A DNA stretch of 64,000 bases from Antitrichia curtipendula (taxonomy: Eukaryota > Streptophyta > Bryopsida > Hypnales > Leucodontaceae): contig OX579634.1 in assembly GCA_951230915.1 (NCBI GenBank), positions 15,526,725 to 15,590,724 on the forward strand, read 5' to 3'. The notes beneath the pieces were generated by a model, which worked only from the letters and a program-made list of their open reading frames with translations, was not told where the DNA came from and made no database searches. The translations under genes and the position numbers were made by a program. Each line of letters begins with the position of its first letter. Positions within the stretch are counted from its first letter, which is position 1. Below are positions 48,277 to 60,356 of this stretch, piece by piece.

Positions 48277-48857
48277 TATTATTAATCATAATCTCCCTCT
48301 CATGCTACGAAGGCAAAACTCTCCTGCATTGAGATTATGGAGTCCACAAAATGAACCACTCTAATCCCACTCTTGCGAGACCAAAAATTCACATGAGATT
48401 CGAGGTTTACAGCATCATTTGTAACAATCAAATGAGACCAACTAAATCATTCAGACTTATCCTACCCCATAAGCAACATACTCACTCGTTGCACTAAAAC
48501 GTGCCATTCTCATTTGGATAAGCTTATCAGAAGTGTGAACAAACCAAAACCGGGACCTTCAAATCTAATGGTGCACCAAGAAAAACACCTGCCTCCAGAG
48601 CTCGCAGAACAATTTCTAGCTGCACAACGGGGTGCACACCATCAAAAATTGACAAAACTCGCGAGAGATTTGCAGATAAACAAGTAGATAAAAATTCACA
48701 GGAGTTTTGTGAAAGAGTTGTGCAAAATCTCACAAGAGGGAGCAACAATCACCACCTTCCACTTCTCACTAACCTGATGTCGAGCGGGCAAAACAATGGC
48801 GACAGTATGGATAGACTTGTCTTGGAAAGTGGACTCCAAACCCTCTTGGCCCCACGT

Positions 48858-49012
48858 GGACCGGAGCTCTAATCCTCAACTTCAATAGGTGGCGACCATG
48901 GCTTCCACTACTGAGGCTCTAATTTTGGTGAGTTCAACGCTCTTCTAATTTCCTTCGCGCTCTACTTGTTAATTTTGTCCAACCTCCATATAATTCAATC
49001 TGTTTGATCAAT
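48858..49012 (+). repeat. Direct repeat, copy 1, carrying a start codon and splice donor
   Basis: About 90% similar by eye to 50569-50719. It spans GGACCGGAGCTC through an ATGGCTTCCACTACTGAG start and a TTTTG|GTGAGTTC donor to GTTTGATCAATT. Confidence 0.85.
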
Positions 49013-49077
49013 TTTCATAGTCTCTAACGAAAGGGAAGAGCCAAGAAACTGCAGCTAGCTCCGAGCTTACTTACCGG
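48898..49077 (+). CDS. Possible 5' end of a gene: two short exons, product unknown
   Basis: Exon 1 (48898-48927) starts in a good context (ACCATGG) and reads MASTTEALIL. It is followed by donor GTGAGT. An acceptor CATAG at 49016-49020 leads into 49021-49077, which reads SLTKGKSQETAASSELTYR and ends at donor GTAGGA. The frame is kept across the junction. I do not recognise the protein and could not find later exons, so this may be a truncated gene. Exon 1 exists a second time at 50610-50639. Confidence 0.4.
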
Positions 49078-49869
49078 GTAGGAGGATAGGTGATTCCAAT
49101 CTGTGGTGTCTCATTCCGGGTAAAAATAATGCTCATTCCGCAATCTCAGATCCCCAAACTACTTTGCCTACGAATGAATGAGTTTCTGAACACGAGCACT
49201 TCGGGATTTGGGACATTGCTTTCCATTCAGAGTTTCAGACTTCCAAGCACTTCAAGCATATAAAGCCAAAACAAAGCCGAATGAGTCCGATTCTCTGAAA
49301 TACTGAAACTTCCGATTTATTGTTTCAATCATGGAGCTCTGTCGGGAGAAGTCCACAAACTGGAGAATGCCGGTTAGTGTGCCAGCGCACGGTGTTCTTT
49401 AGTAAAAGGCGAAAGAATAGTTCGGCTGTATTGAACGCCCGGATGAGTGGGACATGATTGCGCACGATATCCTGCAGCTTATACATTCAGTGCGTGCGGT
49501 AAAGCGTATGGCATGAGCAGCGTCATGGTCATTTTTAGATTGCCTGTACCTTCTGCCACGTTATTGATTGATGTTCTATTAAGTAAGTTTGCCATCAACG
49601 TTTAGAAATTCTACCGGAGTTTGGATTTTCGAAATCTGAGGCTGACAAGTTCCAAGTAACTTAACCTTGAATTGGGGTGACACAAACGACAACACCTTTT
49701 CGATATCAAGCAGTGACCTCTGCGAATTCGAATCAGCAGTGTCTTGCAAAGAGATATCTCCTCGTTAATCTATTTCCAATTTAAGGTCTTGGATTGGATG
49801 GGGGCCGCGCGAACGCGAGCCCCCTCTGCCACAAATTATGACGTGTATGCCTCCCGTGGGAAGATACTA

Positions 49870-50060
49870 CAATCACCCGGCCCTTGGTGCAATGGGGCAG
49901 GCTCCTCTAGGCCATCCGCCTTCTGGGTCACGGATCGACCCCGCCCAGGTAAGTGAGTAGAGCCGCGCACCCTGGAGTACTTGAAGGGTGGGGTCATCCG
50001 TGGAGCCTCCCAAAGCTATGGGACATCTCTCACGAGAGGGAAATCACTGCCCTCTAACAC
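49870..50060 (+). mobile_element. Candidate tRNA-derived SINE
   Basis: Pol III promoter boxes lie in tRNA-like spacing: box A TGGTGCAATGG (49885-49895) and box B GGATCGACCCC (49932-49942, one base off the consensus GGTTCGANNCC). The 3' body is GC-rich and unlike the AT-rich flanks. The exact ends are uncertain and no clear poly-A/T tail or target duplication was identified. Confidence 0.5.
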
Positions 50061-50568
50061 TAGTTTGCACATTAATTAATTACACAGAAATCGCAACTCG
50101 TGTGAACATTCTTTTCACAGAAACCCTGTGCAAGTGACAGCAAATACAACAGCACCATGGCCTGCCACTAGACCACCGAGGCACTTGAATGTCAACTACA
50201 CCGAGATCACGCCTATTTCACACATCGAAGGCCTTGAGCGCAGATCAAGTCTGTGTTATCTGATCGATGGAATACTTAAAATGTTGGGAGTTGGGACAAC
50301 CCATGAGCCATCTGAAGCTATCTGACATCTAGCACGTGTGAATTTCGTAATCGCCGTACCTGGAATCATTCGTGATGTCAACGTGACGCAATGCAACGCA
50401 GCAAGCGATGGCGGCCGCATCCTTTGCGATAAGTACATAATTCTTAAGAATCCTTGCCAATAGGGACCTGGCCCATTTGTGCCACTAAAACAATACTCCG
50501 ATATAATGGACTGTTCCTCAAACTGAAGAGGACTTGTCTGAAGAACCAACTTGCCTTTGTCACAGTCT

Positions 50569-50719
50569 GGACCGGAGCTCAAATCCTCAACTTCAACTAG
50601 GTGGCGGCCATGGCTTCCACTACTGAGACTCTAATTTTGGTAAGTTCAACGCTCTTCTAACTTCCTTCAACTTGTTAATGTTGTCCAGCCTTCATATAAT
50701 TCAATCTGTTTGATCAATT
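50569..50719 (+). repeat. Direct repeat, copy 2, of the first-exon module
   Basis: Second copy of 48858-49012. It retains ATG at 50610, the MASTTETLIL frame and the donor TTTTG|GTAAGTTC. No matching second exon follows. Confidence 0.8.
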
Positions 50720-51699
50720 GTCAAAACGAGCTCGAAATTCATAAGCATTCTCTATCGGTGAATGTATGCAATTTTGTTGGGAAAATGATGTTGTAATGAA
50801 GTTACACTTGCACGTTTTTTTGTGAAAATGGTGTTTTACTTAAGGGACACTTGGCATTGCTGACACAGAACCATTTTGCAGCAGTTGTGAGAACTCACCC
50901 TTATTTCCTACTGTAAACGAAAGTTTGTTTGTATTTTGAAACGCCTGGAGACTCTTCTGTTCATAAAACATTTTCTAGCAGTTGAAGCACTCACCCTTAG
51001 TTTCTCCATTGTAGATGTCAACTTAAAAGAACCCTAAAATTTGACTTTTGCTGCGGAGAGAATGCATAGTGCTGCACGATTCTTGCAGCATTTGGTACTA
51101 CAGATTGTGCACGAAAAGACTCTAGTGATTCCTTGCCTACGGTGTTGCCCTTCAAGAATGTTGGAATCATATAAATAGTGGTGTCTGGTTTGTAGCTTTT
51201 GGGGATTCATGAATTCAAGATTGTGCACCAAAAAGAATCTAGATTTCTTTGCCCAGGGTGTTGAGGGCATCTCTTCAACTATGTTGAGAGTCACGTAACA
51301 ACGTAGGGGTGTCAAAGCTGGTTTGTAATTTCAGAATTACATTCCAAAACTTGTCAAGGGCTAGAGTACCGGTAGTACTTTGGGGAAGGTCTTGTACTCA
51401 ATTTGGTACAAACCTGTGAAATAGAATCACAAGATCTTACGCACAGGGAGATCAACTGTAGCTTCCCTCAAGGGGATATTCAAGGTTTCCCAGATGATTT
51501 TGCACTACGAGCAGGGGAATCCAGGAATGAGAGATACATAATCTCCCTCAATTTCGAAAAACTGGCTAACAATTCACAGCAGACTTTGCCACTCTGCAGG
51601 ACGCGCAGCCTGAAACTTAAAAACCTATACCAGTCCTGCTTTCTAAAGATGTGAGTGCATGAATGTTACAGTTTCTGGTTCCAAGAATCACTCCAATTT

Positions 51700-51826
51700 A
51701 ACGTCGATTTTGTTAAATTCGCGTACGAAATTGGCGTATTCTATGACTTCGGCACTTTGCGGCTTGAAACGTAAACCTACAGCTGACCTCGTTTGTAGAG
51801 CTTTGTGTAGCTTTGTGTCACAATGT
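51700..51826 (+). repeat. Dispersed repeat copy upstream of the P450 remnant
   Basis: Counterpart of 35696-35810 in DRP2 intron 7. It abuts the first P450-like codons. Confidence 0.55.
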
Positions 51827-51866
51827 CTGGCGCAGGACCACGCCAGATGAAACGACATTGCCCGAT

Positions 51867-54800
51867 TTGAACGAAATTGACGCTCCTGTAAATGAATATT
51901 TGCAGGGTGTGGCTGTGGCGTTGCTGGTGATCTACGGAAGTATGTTGCTATGGAGACGGCAAGGCAGCAAGTATTTGAACTTGCCACCGGGTCCTCGAGC
52001 GCTGCCCATCGTGGGGTCGTTGCATTTGTTGGGCACGCATCCGCACCGCAGCTTGGCGGAATTGGCTTCGCAGTAAGGTCCGCTCATGTCCGTGTGGCTA
52101 GGGCAGCGGCTCTGCATCGTGGCAAGCACAGCGGAGGCTGCCAAAGAGTTTCTCAAGCTCCAGGATGCCAACTTCGCCTTCCGCCCCTCGACCCGAGCTG
52201 CCGACATCGTTGCAGTCGGAGGTGTGCATTCCCTTCCCCCACACCCCATTTTGCACAAGGAAATCAGAAATTGGAAAGAGGGCAGTCCTGAAGGTGTGAA
52301 GCAAGAATTGAAATTTGCGAAATGGTTAAATGATACCTAATTCCTGGTTAGAATACTAGAATCGAAGCTTGAAACCCTAATTCCTGGGTTGAAAGGAAGA
52401 ATCTTGCACCAAAACTCGAAATACTAATTCGTCAGTGAAGTCCATCCCAAAAGTTGAAGTCTTGCTGGCAGTGCTTCATGTAAGATTGAGAATCCCTTGA
52501 AGCAAAAAGTTAGGGCAAACCAGCCTAGATTTCAACTTTTGTATAATTTCACGGTTATCAGATGGTATGTCCCTTTCATTTCTTGCATTTTTACTTGAAT
52601 TAATAATTTTTTTGAATTGTGGATCAATAATTTGCCTAGGGTTCTCATTGTAAATCAACTATTTGGGAAAAGTGTGCCACCAGATGTTGAATTTGTTAAT
52701 TAGTTTGGTTGGTGCACATCTTCATTAGGGTCAATTTTCTAAACTTGGTGGAGTTCTATGGCTTTGGTAATTTTGAAGCAAAAATCTAGATATACTAATA
52801 ATGATAATTAGGGTTATATTACATTTAGTACTACTTATTCTATTATTTGATTCACTCTAATTCTCATTTAGTTGACAAATAGTGTTTAGATTGACATTTA
52901 GTGTTGCTAGTATTAGTTAGGCATTCTTGACTTTTTGTACACTATATGTCACCATAAATACTTTTACAAAATATAAAAGCTAACAAATAGTGTTGAAATT
53001 TAGTGTTGTTGACATTTGTGTTAGAATTTGTAATTAGTATAACACTAAATAACATTATTAATGTAGTATTATTTTTAAAAGTTTCTTGTGGATGAATGTC
53101 ACAATTTTTTTTGTCACCTGCAATTCGACACTTGCATAAAATCCTTGTAACAAAGCTCATGTCCACAAGGCAATTAGAGTCCTCTCGATACATACGAATG
53201 GAAGAAATGGCATCCATACTTTGCAAAATAGCCAACAAGAATGGCCCTAGTTGTGTGAACACACATATAACCTTCATGAACACAAATGTCCTATCATGCA
53301 TGATCTTCAACAAACGGTTCTTGGGTATGGAAGAACAAGACCATGGCCCAAAATGGTTGAGGTATTGACATTTGTTATGTTTTTCCAAAATTTAGCTAAG
53401 TTTTCAAATATGAAAAGATTGTTGTCCATTTCACTCCTCCGTCCAACTCTTTTTTCAAATCAATACTAGTTCAATGGCAATCTACAAAAACAAGGGAAGT
53501 ACTCTTACTACAAATTTTAACTTTTGATAGCCATTGTTAATAGAGCATTTGAGATTGTCCAATAATTTGGTAGAAATATACCTCTCTTTTTTGGTCATTT
53601 TGACATTTATGAGGTAGAAGTTCTATTCTATTAGCTAAGTGCTTCAAAATTTTCATTATTGGAATTAGCCAAGAATTATTTGTACTTGTCATTTGGCTAT
53701 AATTCATGCAATTTGTTTTGGTTGGATTTGGGAATTCATAGAGATTGTAAAGGAATCAAATATTTATATGAGTGTTGTTTACATCGGAGACTTCTTCAAT
53801 GTCCCAAAGTGGTTTGACCCTCAAGGGTTGAACAACCAATTTCGAAAGCTTCAAGCTTGTATAGACAAGTTCTACAAGAAGATGATCAATGAATACAAGG
53901 AAGATCAAAGGAGGAAGCCTTCTAAACAAGGAAAAAAAACACTCTTTGACATTTGTTTAGAGCAATTGAATTTTTCAGAGAATGGAGTTATTGAAGAACA
54001 CATTGAAGGAATCATTTTTATAAGTAATTCTAAAAATTTAAACTTAAAATTTAGAGCTCAAGATATAACATTTTAAGTTTAAATTTTGAAACCATCTTTC
54101 AATTGCTAACAACTCCATTAACAATTAAGTTATTTTAAATATTATAATTGCTCAAGCGTTCAATTATTGTTTAAACAATCACTTTTAATGTGTTGTTTCC
54201 TTAGAATTGCAATGTAATGCACTCACATTCTTAAATGAATCCTTCAAAGTTGAAAATTATCATTCCAAAAGTGGATAATGAATTTGAACATTAAAAAATG
54301 GTTTTTATGATTTGTAATGACACTTATTTTTATGCTTCTAACAATGGAGCTTCATTTACTTCTCATTTGAAACTTAAAAGAGGACACATTTGGTTCCCTC
54401 CTTTAAATCATTCCATTCCAATGTTGATTATATATTGTTTCTTTAATCTACTCTTCAGTCTATTGTTACTTGAAATTATGAATACTCACACTTGCAATGA
54501 TTGAATTAATATAATAAATTTTAATCCCTAAACTCACAATTTATTAGAAATCATGCACATTTACAAAATGTTGTGACATAAACCCTAAGCCTACCATTGC
54601 TTGAAATTGTATGCTCTTGCAAAGGATGTGATATAAACTCTAAGCCCTAAAATCTCTAGTCCTAGAATTTCTTGAAGTCATGCACAAATGTGAGATGATT
54701 GAACTGATGAGATGAATTCCTTCATTGCTAGACCTAGAATTTCTTGAAGTCATATATATATGCAGGATGATTGAATTCTTATACTATATTCCTTCATTTC

Positions 54801-55430
54801 TAGGATTTGTTAGGAGCTGGGACAAAGACAACATCAGTGACAACCGAGTGGGCCATGGCGGAGGTTCTTTACAATCCAAAATTACTAACCAAGGCAACCT
54901 CAGAGCTTGACTGCATAGTTGGCTTGAACCGCACTATGCAAGAATCTGACCTCCCTCACCTCAAATACCTCAACGCCATTGTCAAAGAGACGCTTTGCTT
55001 GCATCCTCCTGCTCCGTTATTCATCCCGCACGAGAGTAAGGCTGCAACCAAGGCTTTTGGCTACAACATCCCCGTACATACGCGCTTGTTGGTGAACGCT
55101 TGGGCCATTGAGCACAATAATAGTACTTGGAAGAAGCCTTTAGAGTTTATTCTAAAGAGGTTTATGGAGGGAGGGGAGAATGTGGCAACATAGTTTCTAG
55201 GGCAACATTTTGAGTTGTTGCCATTTGGATCAGGGAGGCGGCAATGTCATGGAATGGGATTAGCATCTGTGGTAATACATTTGCAAGTGGCAAGCTTGTT
55301 GCATGCATTTAAGTGGGAGGCACAGGAATTGAAGTTGGAGGAGGCAAGGCCAAAAGTGACTTTGTCAATGCAACAACCCTTGGTTGCAATGGCAAAAACA
55401 AGGTTGCCATTGCATTTGTATAGAAGATAG
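51867..55430 (+). pseudogene. Cytochrome P450 (A-type) pseudogene
   Basis: Three remnants lie in order. 51867-52222 holds a membrane helix and the proline hinge LPPGPRALPIVGSLHLLG. 53731-54019 holds a mid-region (FNVPKWFDPQGL...). 54804-55430 holds the I-helix AGTKTTS, K-helix and heme loop FGSGRRQCHG, ending at a TAG or TGA-type stop at 55430. Defects: no start codon; TAA at 52074-52076 inside the first part; the roughly 80 residues around the C-helix WxxxR are missing; the splice donor at 54020-54021 is AT where GT is expected (TTT|ATAAGTA); the K-helix ExxR motif reads ETLC; TAG at 55191-55193 precedes the heme loop. The original enzyme was probably an A-type hydroxylase of secondary metabolism; the substrate is unknown. 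Confidence 0.88.
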
Positions 55431-56397
55431 ATGCCTAGATATGGAAGTTCCTCACGCTTTTAGCACCCTAGATCCTAAACCTATGCAACATCTTTGCACT
55501 AGTTGTAAGATCTTCCATTGAAAGCAATCATATGTAAATGGATATGAAGCTAGAACAATGTAGGAAATAGTAGAAAAGATGGTGAAAGTAATGTATTCTT
55601 AACTAGTTGAAATGCCATATTTTGGGAAGATATTATATGTAGGCTTCTGTTGTGCTATTGAGGTGATGATAGAACATAATAAAAAATGTGGTGAAATGAT
55701 CAAATGTAACTTTCAAAGTGGCATGAATTTTTTTACTTATTTTTTAATTTTTAGTTTTTGTAAAAGAACAAATATTAACCCAAAACTCACAAGTTATTTT
55801 TAATAAACTTCCAAGACCAAAATATGATACAATGTTATACTTCTTATATACTTTTTCTTCAAAATTGGTTTCTTTTCAAAATTGGAAGAAAACATTTGGT
55901 TTCTAAAACTTGAACTTCAAAGTCATCTACACAAGCTACTTTTCATTTGATAAAAGATAATTCAAAAAAACTATACAAAAGTAGCCTACTCTTCCAATAT
56001 ACACACCAAACAAGATTTCAAAGATGTCAAAGTTCAAGCTTGTGTTCTACTATAGAAGATGATTCCTAAATGCATTTTGGAACCTCTACACAAGATATAG
56101 TATTTTTGAGACAAGATTGTAGAGCTGAAACCATATAGTGTCCCCTCTAAAACAATATACCCAAGTAACCTCTCACAAAAAATAAAAAAATCAAACTCTA
56201 TTACCTTCTTACCCTCAAGTATGAACATATTAGGGCAATATAAACCCCATTGGTTAAGAAGTTGTTACAACAAAGGTAAACGTAGTATGGAGATAATAAT
56301 TAACAGTGGATTATTATAGAGGCATAGATTTACAAGTGTAATTTGTTTATATTAGACAGTCTTGTTTTAGTCTCCAATTCAAAAGTAGGAAGTTACA
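55431..56397. other. AT-rich intergenic, no gene seen
   Basis: No coding or RNA feature supported. Confidence 0.5.
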
Positions 56398-56400
56398 TAA

Positions 56401-56823
56401 GAGTATCACCATCATGGGGCGGTAAAATTCCTACTAGAAAGCAATGGTGGTAGGCTCGGTGACCTGTTTGTGCTAAGTGAGTAGCAAAATTCCTAGCACA
56501 ACCTAGTCTATAAGGCTTTTTTATTGGTCAACGCTCCTAATCTATGATAATCAATTGCATTGGATTCAATTTCAATTCTAGCAGAGTGACAAATTGCTAC
56601 TGAACAAAGTGACAAATTAAAGGCAAACTACATGCATAGCCATTAGTCAACTTCTAGCTCTGTAGGAATTTCCCGCCCATGTTAGGCTCAGGTACTTAGA
56701 GTAGAATGTGTCAAACCTGGTGTTCCAGAATTCCCTCTTCTTGCCATTGTGTGGAGTGCCCTAGCTCCTAGTCCCTATCTATTGTGCCTTGAGTGGATAT
56801 AGGGAGTGAGGGTGGGGATGCTC
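56401..56823. mobile_element. 423-bp MITE with GAGCATC-type ends and TAA duplication
   Basis: The left end GAGTATCACCATC and right end (reverse complement) GAGCATCCCCACC form imperfect inverted repeats. Both sides carry TAA (56398-56400 and 56824-56826), which suits the PIF/Harbinger Tourist group. Similar ends occur at 10703 and about 31940. Confidence 0.5.
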
Positions 56824-56826
56824 TAA

Positions 56827-59800
56827 TGTAGTAAACCTTTTGTTAGGGACAATGTATTGTATTCTTGATGTTGGTGGACATTGTGAATATGAAATTTCAA
56901 AGTTTACTTGGAAATCATGATTTGGGTATGAAATAGGTTGGTCTTGATTGCCTCAGATTTCCTACTAAAATCCACGCAGTGCAAATGCAAATTAGATCTC
57001 AAAAGGTAGCCATTGATGATTTGAAGTGTTAAAATTATAGGGAGGGCTATGAATGCTTATAAGTGAAGGGGTGTCAAGGAAGAAGTTTTGAGTATGTGTA
57101 GTTAGGAATTTTCATTTTTTAAAGGAGCAAACAAGTGTAGTCTAGCTTCCCTTGTGTATTTGTTTTCTGTGAGTATTTTTCTACAAGTATTTTCCACAAA
57201 CTATTTTGTGTATGTCTTCTTTACAAATCAGTTTGAGAGTTATAATTGTTCTTATTCTTCTTGTATTCATCCTTGGACAAGAACTTTTTGATCTATAATA
57301 AGTGATAAATGTGCTTCACATCTTCTAAAAATAAAATAGGAACAAAACCTAATTTTTGGATTTTTTTGGCGCTCAAAATTTGGAATCACTAAGAGTGTAA
57401 ATCTCACAACTATAGCAATTGGCTTAGGACAAGACTTGTGAGGATACCAATGCTAAGACCATATACCTGACTAAGGAAGCCCTTAGCTATAGCCTCATAA
57501 TCTTGGACCCCATCTCCAATTGCACAAGTAATTTCAAACCAGAAAATCACTTGATAAATCTCTCAATAGTATACAAAACATGTTAGATATTTAGTCCAAA
57601 GAAAAATTCCATGTCATAAATTTCAATATTGTGGTACTAAGTTTGAAAATAGGTGTTGTTGATTTTGAATCCAAACCTATAATTCTAATAGAGAGTTACC
57701 TTGCAACTGAATCATAGAATGTCTTGACTTAGAAGTTTTTGTGTGTATATACTTTTGGTTTCAAGTGAACAAAGCTAATTCTTGACACTGTCTTTGAAAC
57801 AAACCAATGTGTCAAGTGGTGCCAAATATGTTATGGCATGACAAAATAAACGTACAGTAGTCAGTAGGTAAGCTTTGAGTGTTTTCTAAAATTGGCCTTC
57901 AATACAAAATTTCTATACATAGTCAACTATGAAAACACATCTCACATTTTTTCATATTAAATTTTTTTTTATTATATTTTATATATTATTTTAAATTTTA
58001 TTATATGTATATAATATTTTGGATTGTAATAGTTTTAGTTTTCTTGATACATTTTTATTTAAAGGCTCAATATTGGTATGTAGTGATGTTAACAATTGCA
58101 TATTTTTTAAAAGCATCTATCTTTTCTACAAAAAAAATAAGAATTATTTTTTTCAATTCTTCAAGAATTTTAATATTCAAAGAATTAACACATTTTAAAG
58201 GTGGACAATATGTTCTACACTCCTACTTATCACTGAACATGTACAATTTACTTTCTTTTTTTCAACAATTCAAAATTGATTGATATGTACAATTGTGTGA
58301 TATTTTTTATAGTTTATTATTCAAATTCAATAAATATTTCTTTCTAGAATGTTGAATTTCAATCAATTTTCAAATCAATTTTTGATTTAATTCATTAACA
58401 TAGCAAAATTATAAACCATTAGTGATATTTCCTAATATAAATAAAGTACAAAATGATATTTTACTTAGAAAAGATTAACATAATTATAAAGAATTGATCA
58501 ATTCTAGATTGGACCAGTATTGGTTAGTGAATTTCACACTGGAATTTTTCTCTATGTAAAAGTGTCAAAGTAGAACTGAAATCTCCAATATATTGAATTG
58601 AATCAAACACATTAAAAATTTACATGATTTAAATAAAGTAATTAGATTCAAATATTACTTTGAATGCATGAAAGATTGATTGGACAAAACATTACCCTAA
58701 AGCACTATATTCATCAATTAAAATATGGACTTTGGAACGCATATAATATTAATAAAAGTTGAAGTCTAAAAATGACTTTCTCATCATTAGATGATTCAAA
58801 GCTTCAGATGTAAACAAAAATGTAATATTTGAGAAAAAAATTAAAGATTAAAAAATTCAATTTTTTGTGATTTTTTTTAGACTTAGGGTGGCATAACTTT
58901 TGCTCCCGGGCACCAATTGAAATAAAAATTATATTCCCTTAAAGCTAATCTAATTTCCTTTCTTTATTTTAAGTTTCAAATAATCATGTCAAAATTGAAA
59001 ATACACAAGCCTATCCAAAATCCCAAGAGTCCCTTGTATGTAGGACTTTAGGACTTTAGAGATTAAAGTAATTAGATTTTACTTTTTGATTTCATTTTAC
59101 TTTCATTTTACTTTCAAAAGTAAAAATAAACCATAACTATATATTATTTCATCTCAATCCTAGATAGTCTTATTATACATGTTATTATTTTTGACAATTT
59201 TGGATAGATGTCTAAATATCAATATCTAATCTAGTATTTTATACTATACTTAGGTACCATATTTTCATACCATATTTTCAAGCTAGTAATTTATTGACAA
59301 GGTATTCATCTGAGTTAGAATCTCATTGTAAACCATCATCTTGTTCTACTTTCCAGACACCACAATTAAGGTATTTAACTTGATATTCTTTTTTATAGTT
59401 CAAAATTTATTTGTCATGACTAATGACCACACCACAAACCTCTAGAATCTTTATGCCAAAATTACATAGCTTCAATGAAGGCAACTATGCATAGAATATT
59501 AAAAAATCATTGTTATAGACTTCTAGCTCACATTCTTCGTCTTCTTTGACATTATTTCTAGTGTCAAATAGGGACCCTCAATCAAACAAGATCCAACCAT
59601 TGAGATTCTTACTTGTATAATTTTAGCATCTAACCTATTTCTCATATTTATTACTTTTCACTCTTGTGATTCTGAGATTAATCTTTCAATTACCTTTCAC
59701 TTAACTACCAGAGCAACAAGAGTCTTGAAAAATGTCTGTCACTTCATTTCAGTCAAATTCTCATTCCAGCCTCTAGAGATTCCTAAAGCATTGGATCTGT

Positions 59801-60356
59801 ATAACTGAGTTCGAACTGCTACAGAAGTACGTTAAGTACGCTCATTGGCATTTGTATTGAGTTCTAATATCAATCCCGCTCAACTGATCGAGCTGTGCGT
59901 GTGCGTAATTCTGCAGGTTTTCAGAGGTTTTGCGTGGCTGATGGTGCAAGGACCCACTTTTGCTGGTGATCTCTAGAGATTTTGCGGTGTCATCGATCTG
60001 GTAATTGATTTCATATTTTGATTTTGTTTCCAGAGTCACTTGGAATCAAATCAAACTCCATCCGTGTCTGGATGCAAGAATGATTTGTCGACAGTAGTGG
60101 CATTGTAACGTTGCCGATCTCTGTTTTGTTTCTTAGCAATGAATGCAGCTCGTGTTCGAGATATTCTTAGCCAGGCTTGAGCGAGCTGTAGTTTCCAAAA
60201 CAACAGAGAACAGATGCATGGCATGCCTTCTTAGATATATTTGAATACCGTAGTTTTATGCATTGTCTTGAGCGATAGATATGAGATTGATCGATGATGG
60301 TGGTGATGTTTCACTTATGTTGTTGTTTTTATTCTTTTGTGAATATCGATCAGACT
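56827..60356. other. AT-rich intergenic, grading into the Argonaute 5' leader
   Basis: Extremely AT-rich from 57900 to 59400, with no gene seen. From about 59750 composition rises, and the promoter and 5' UTR of the Argonaute gene probably lie there. Confidence 0.45.
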
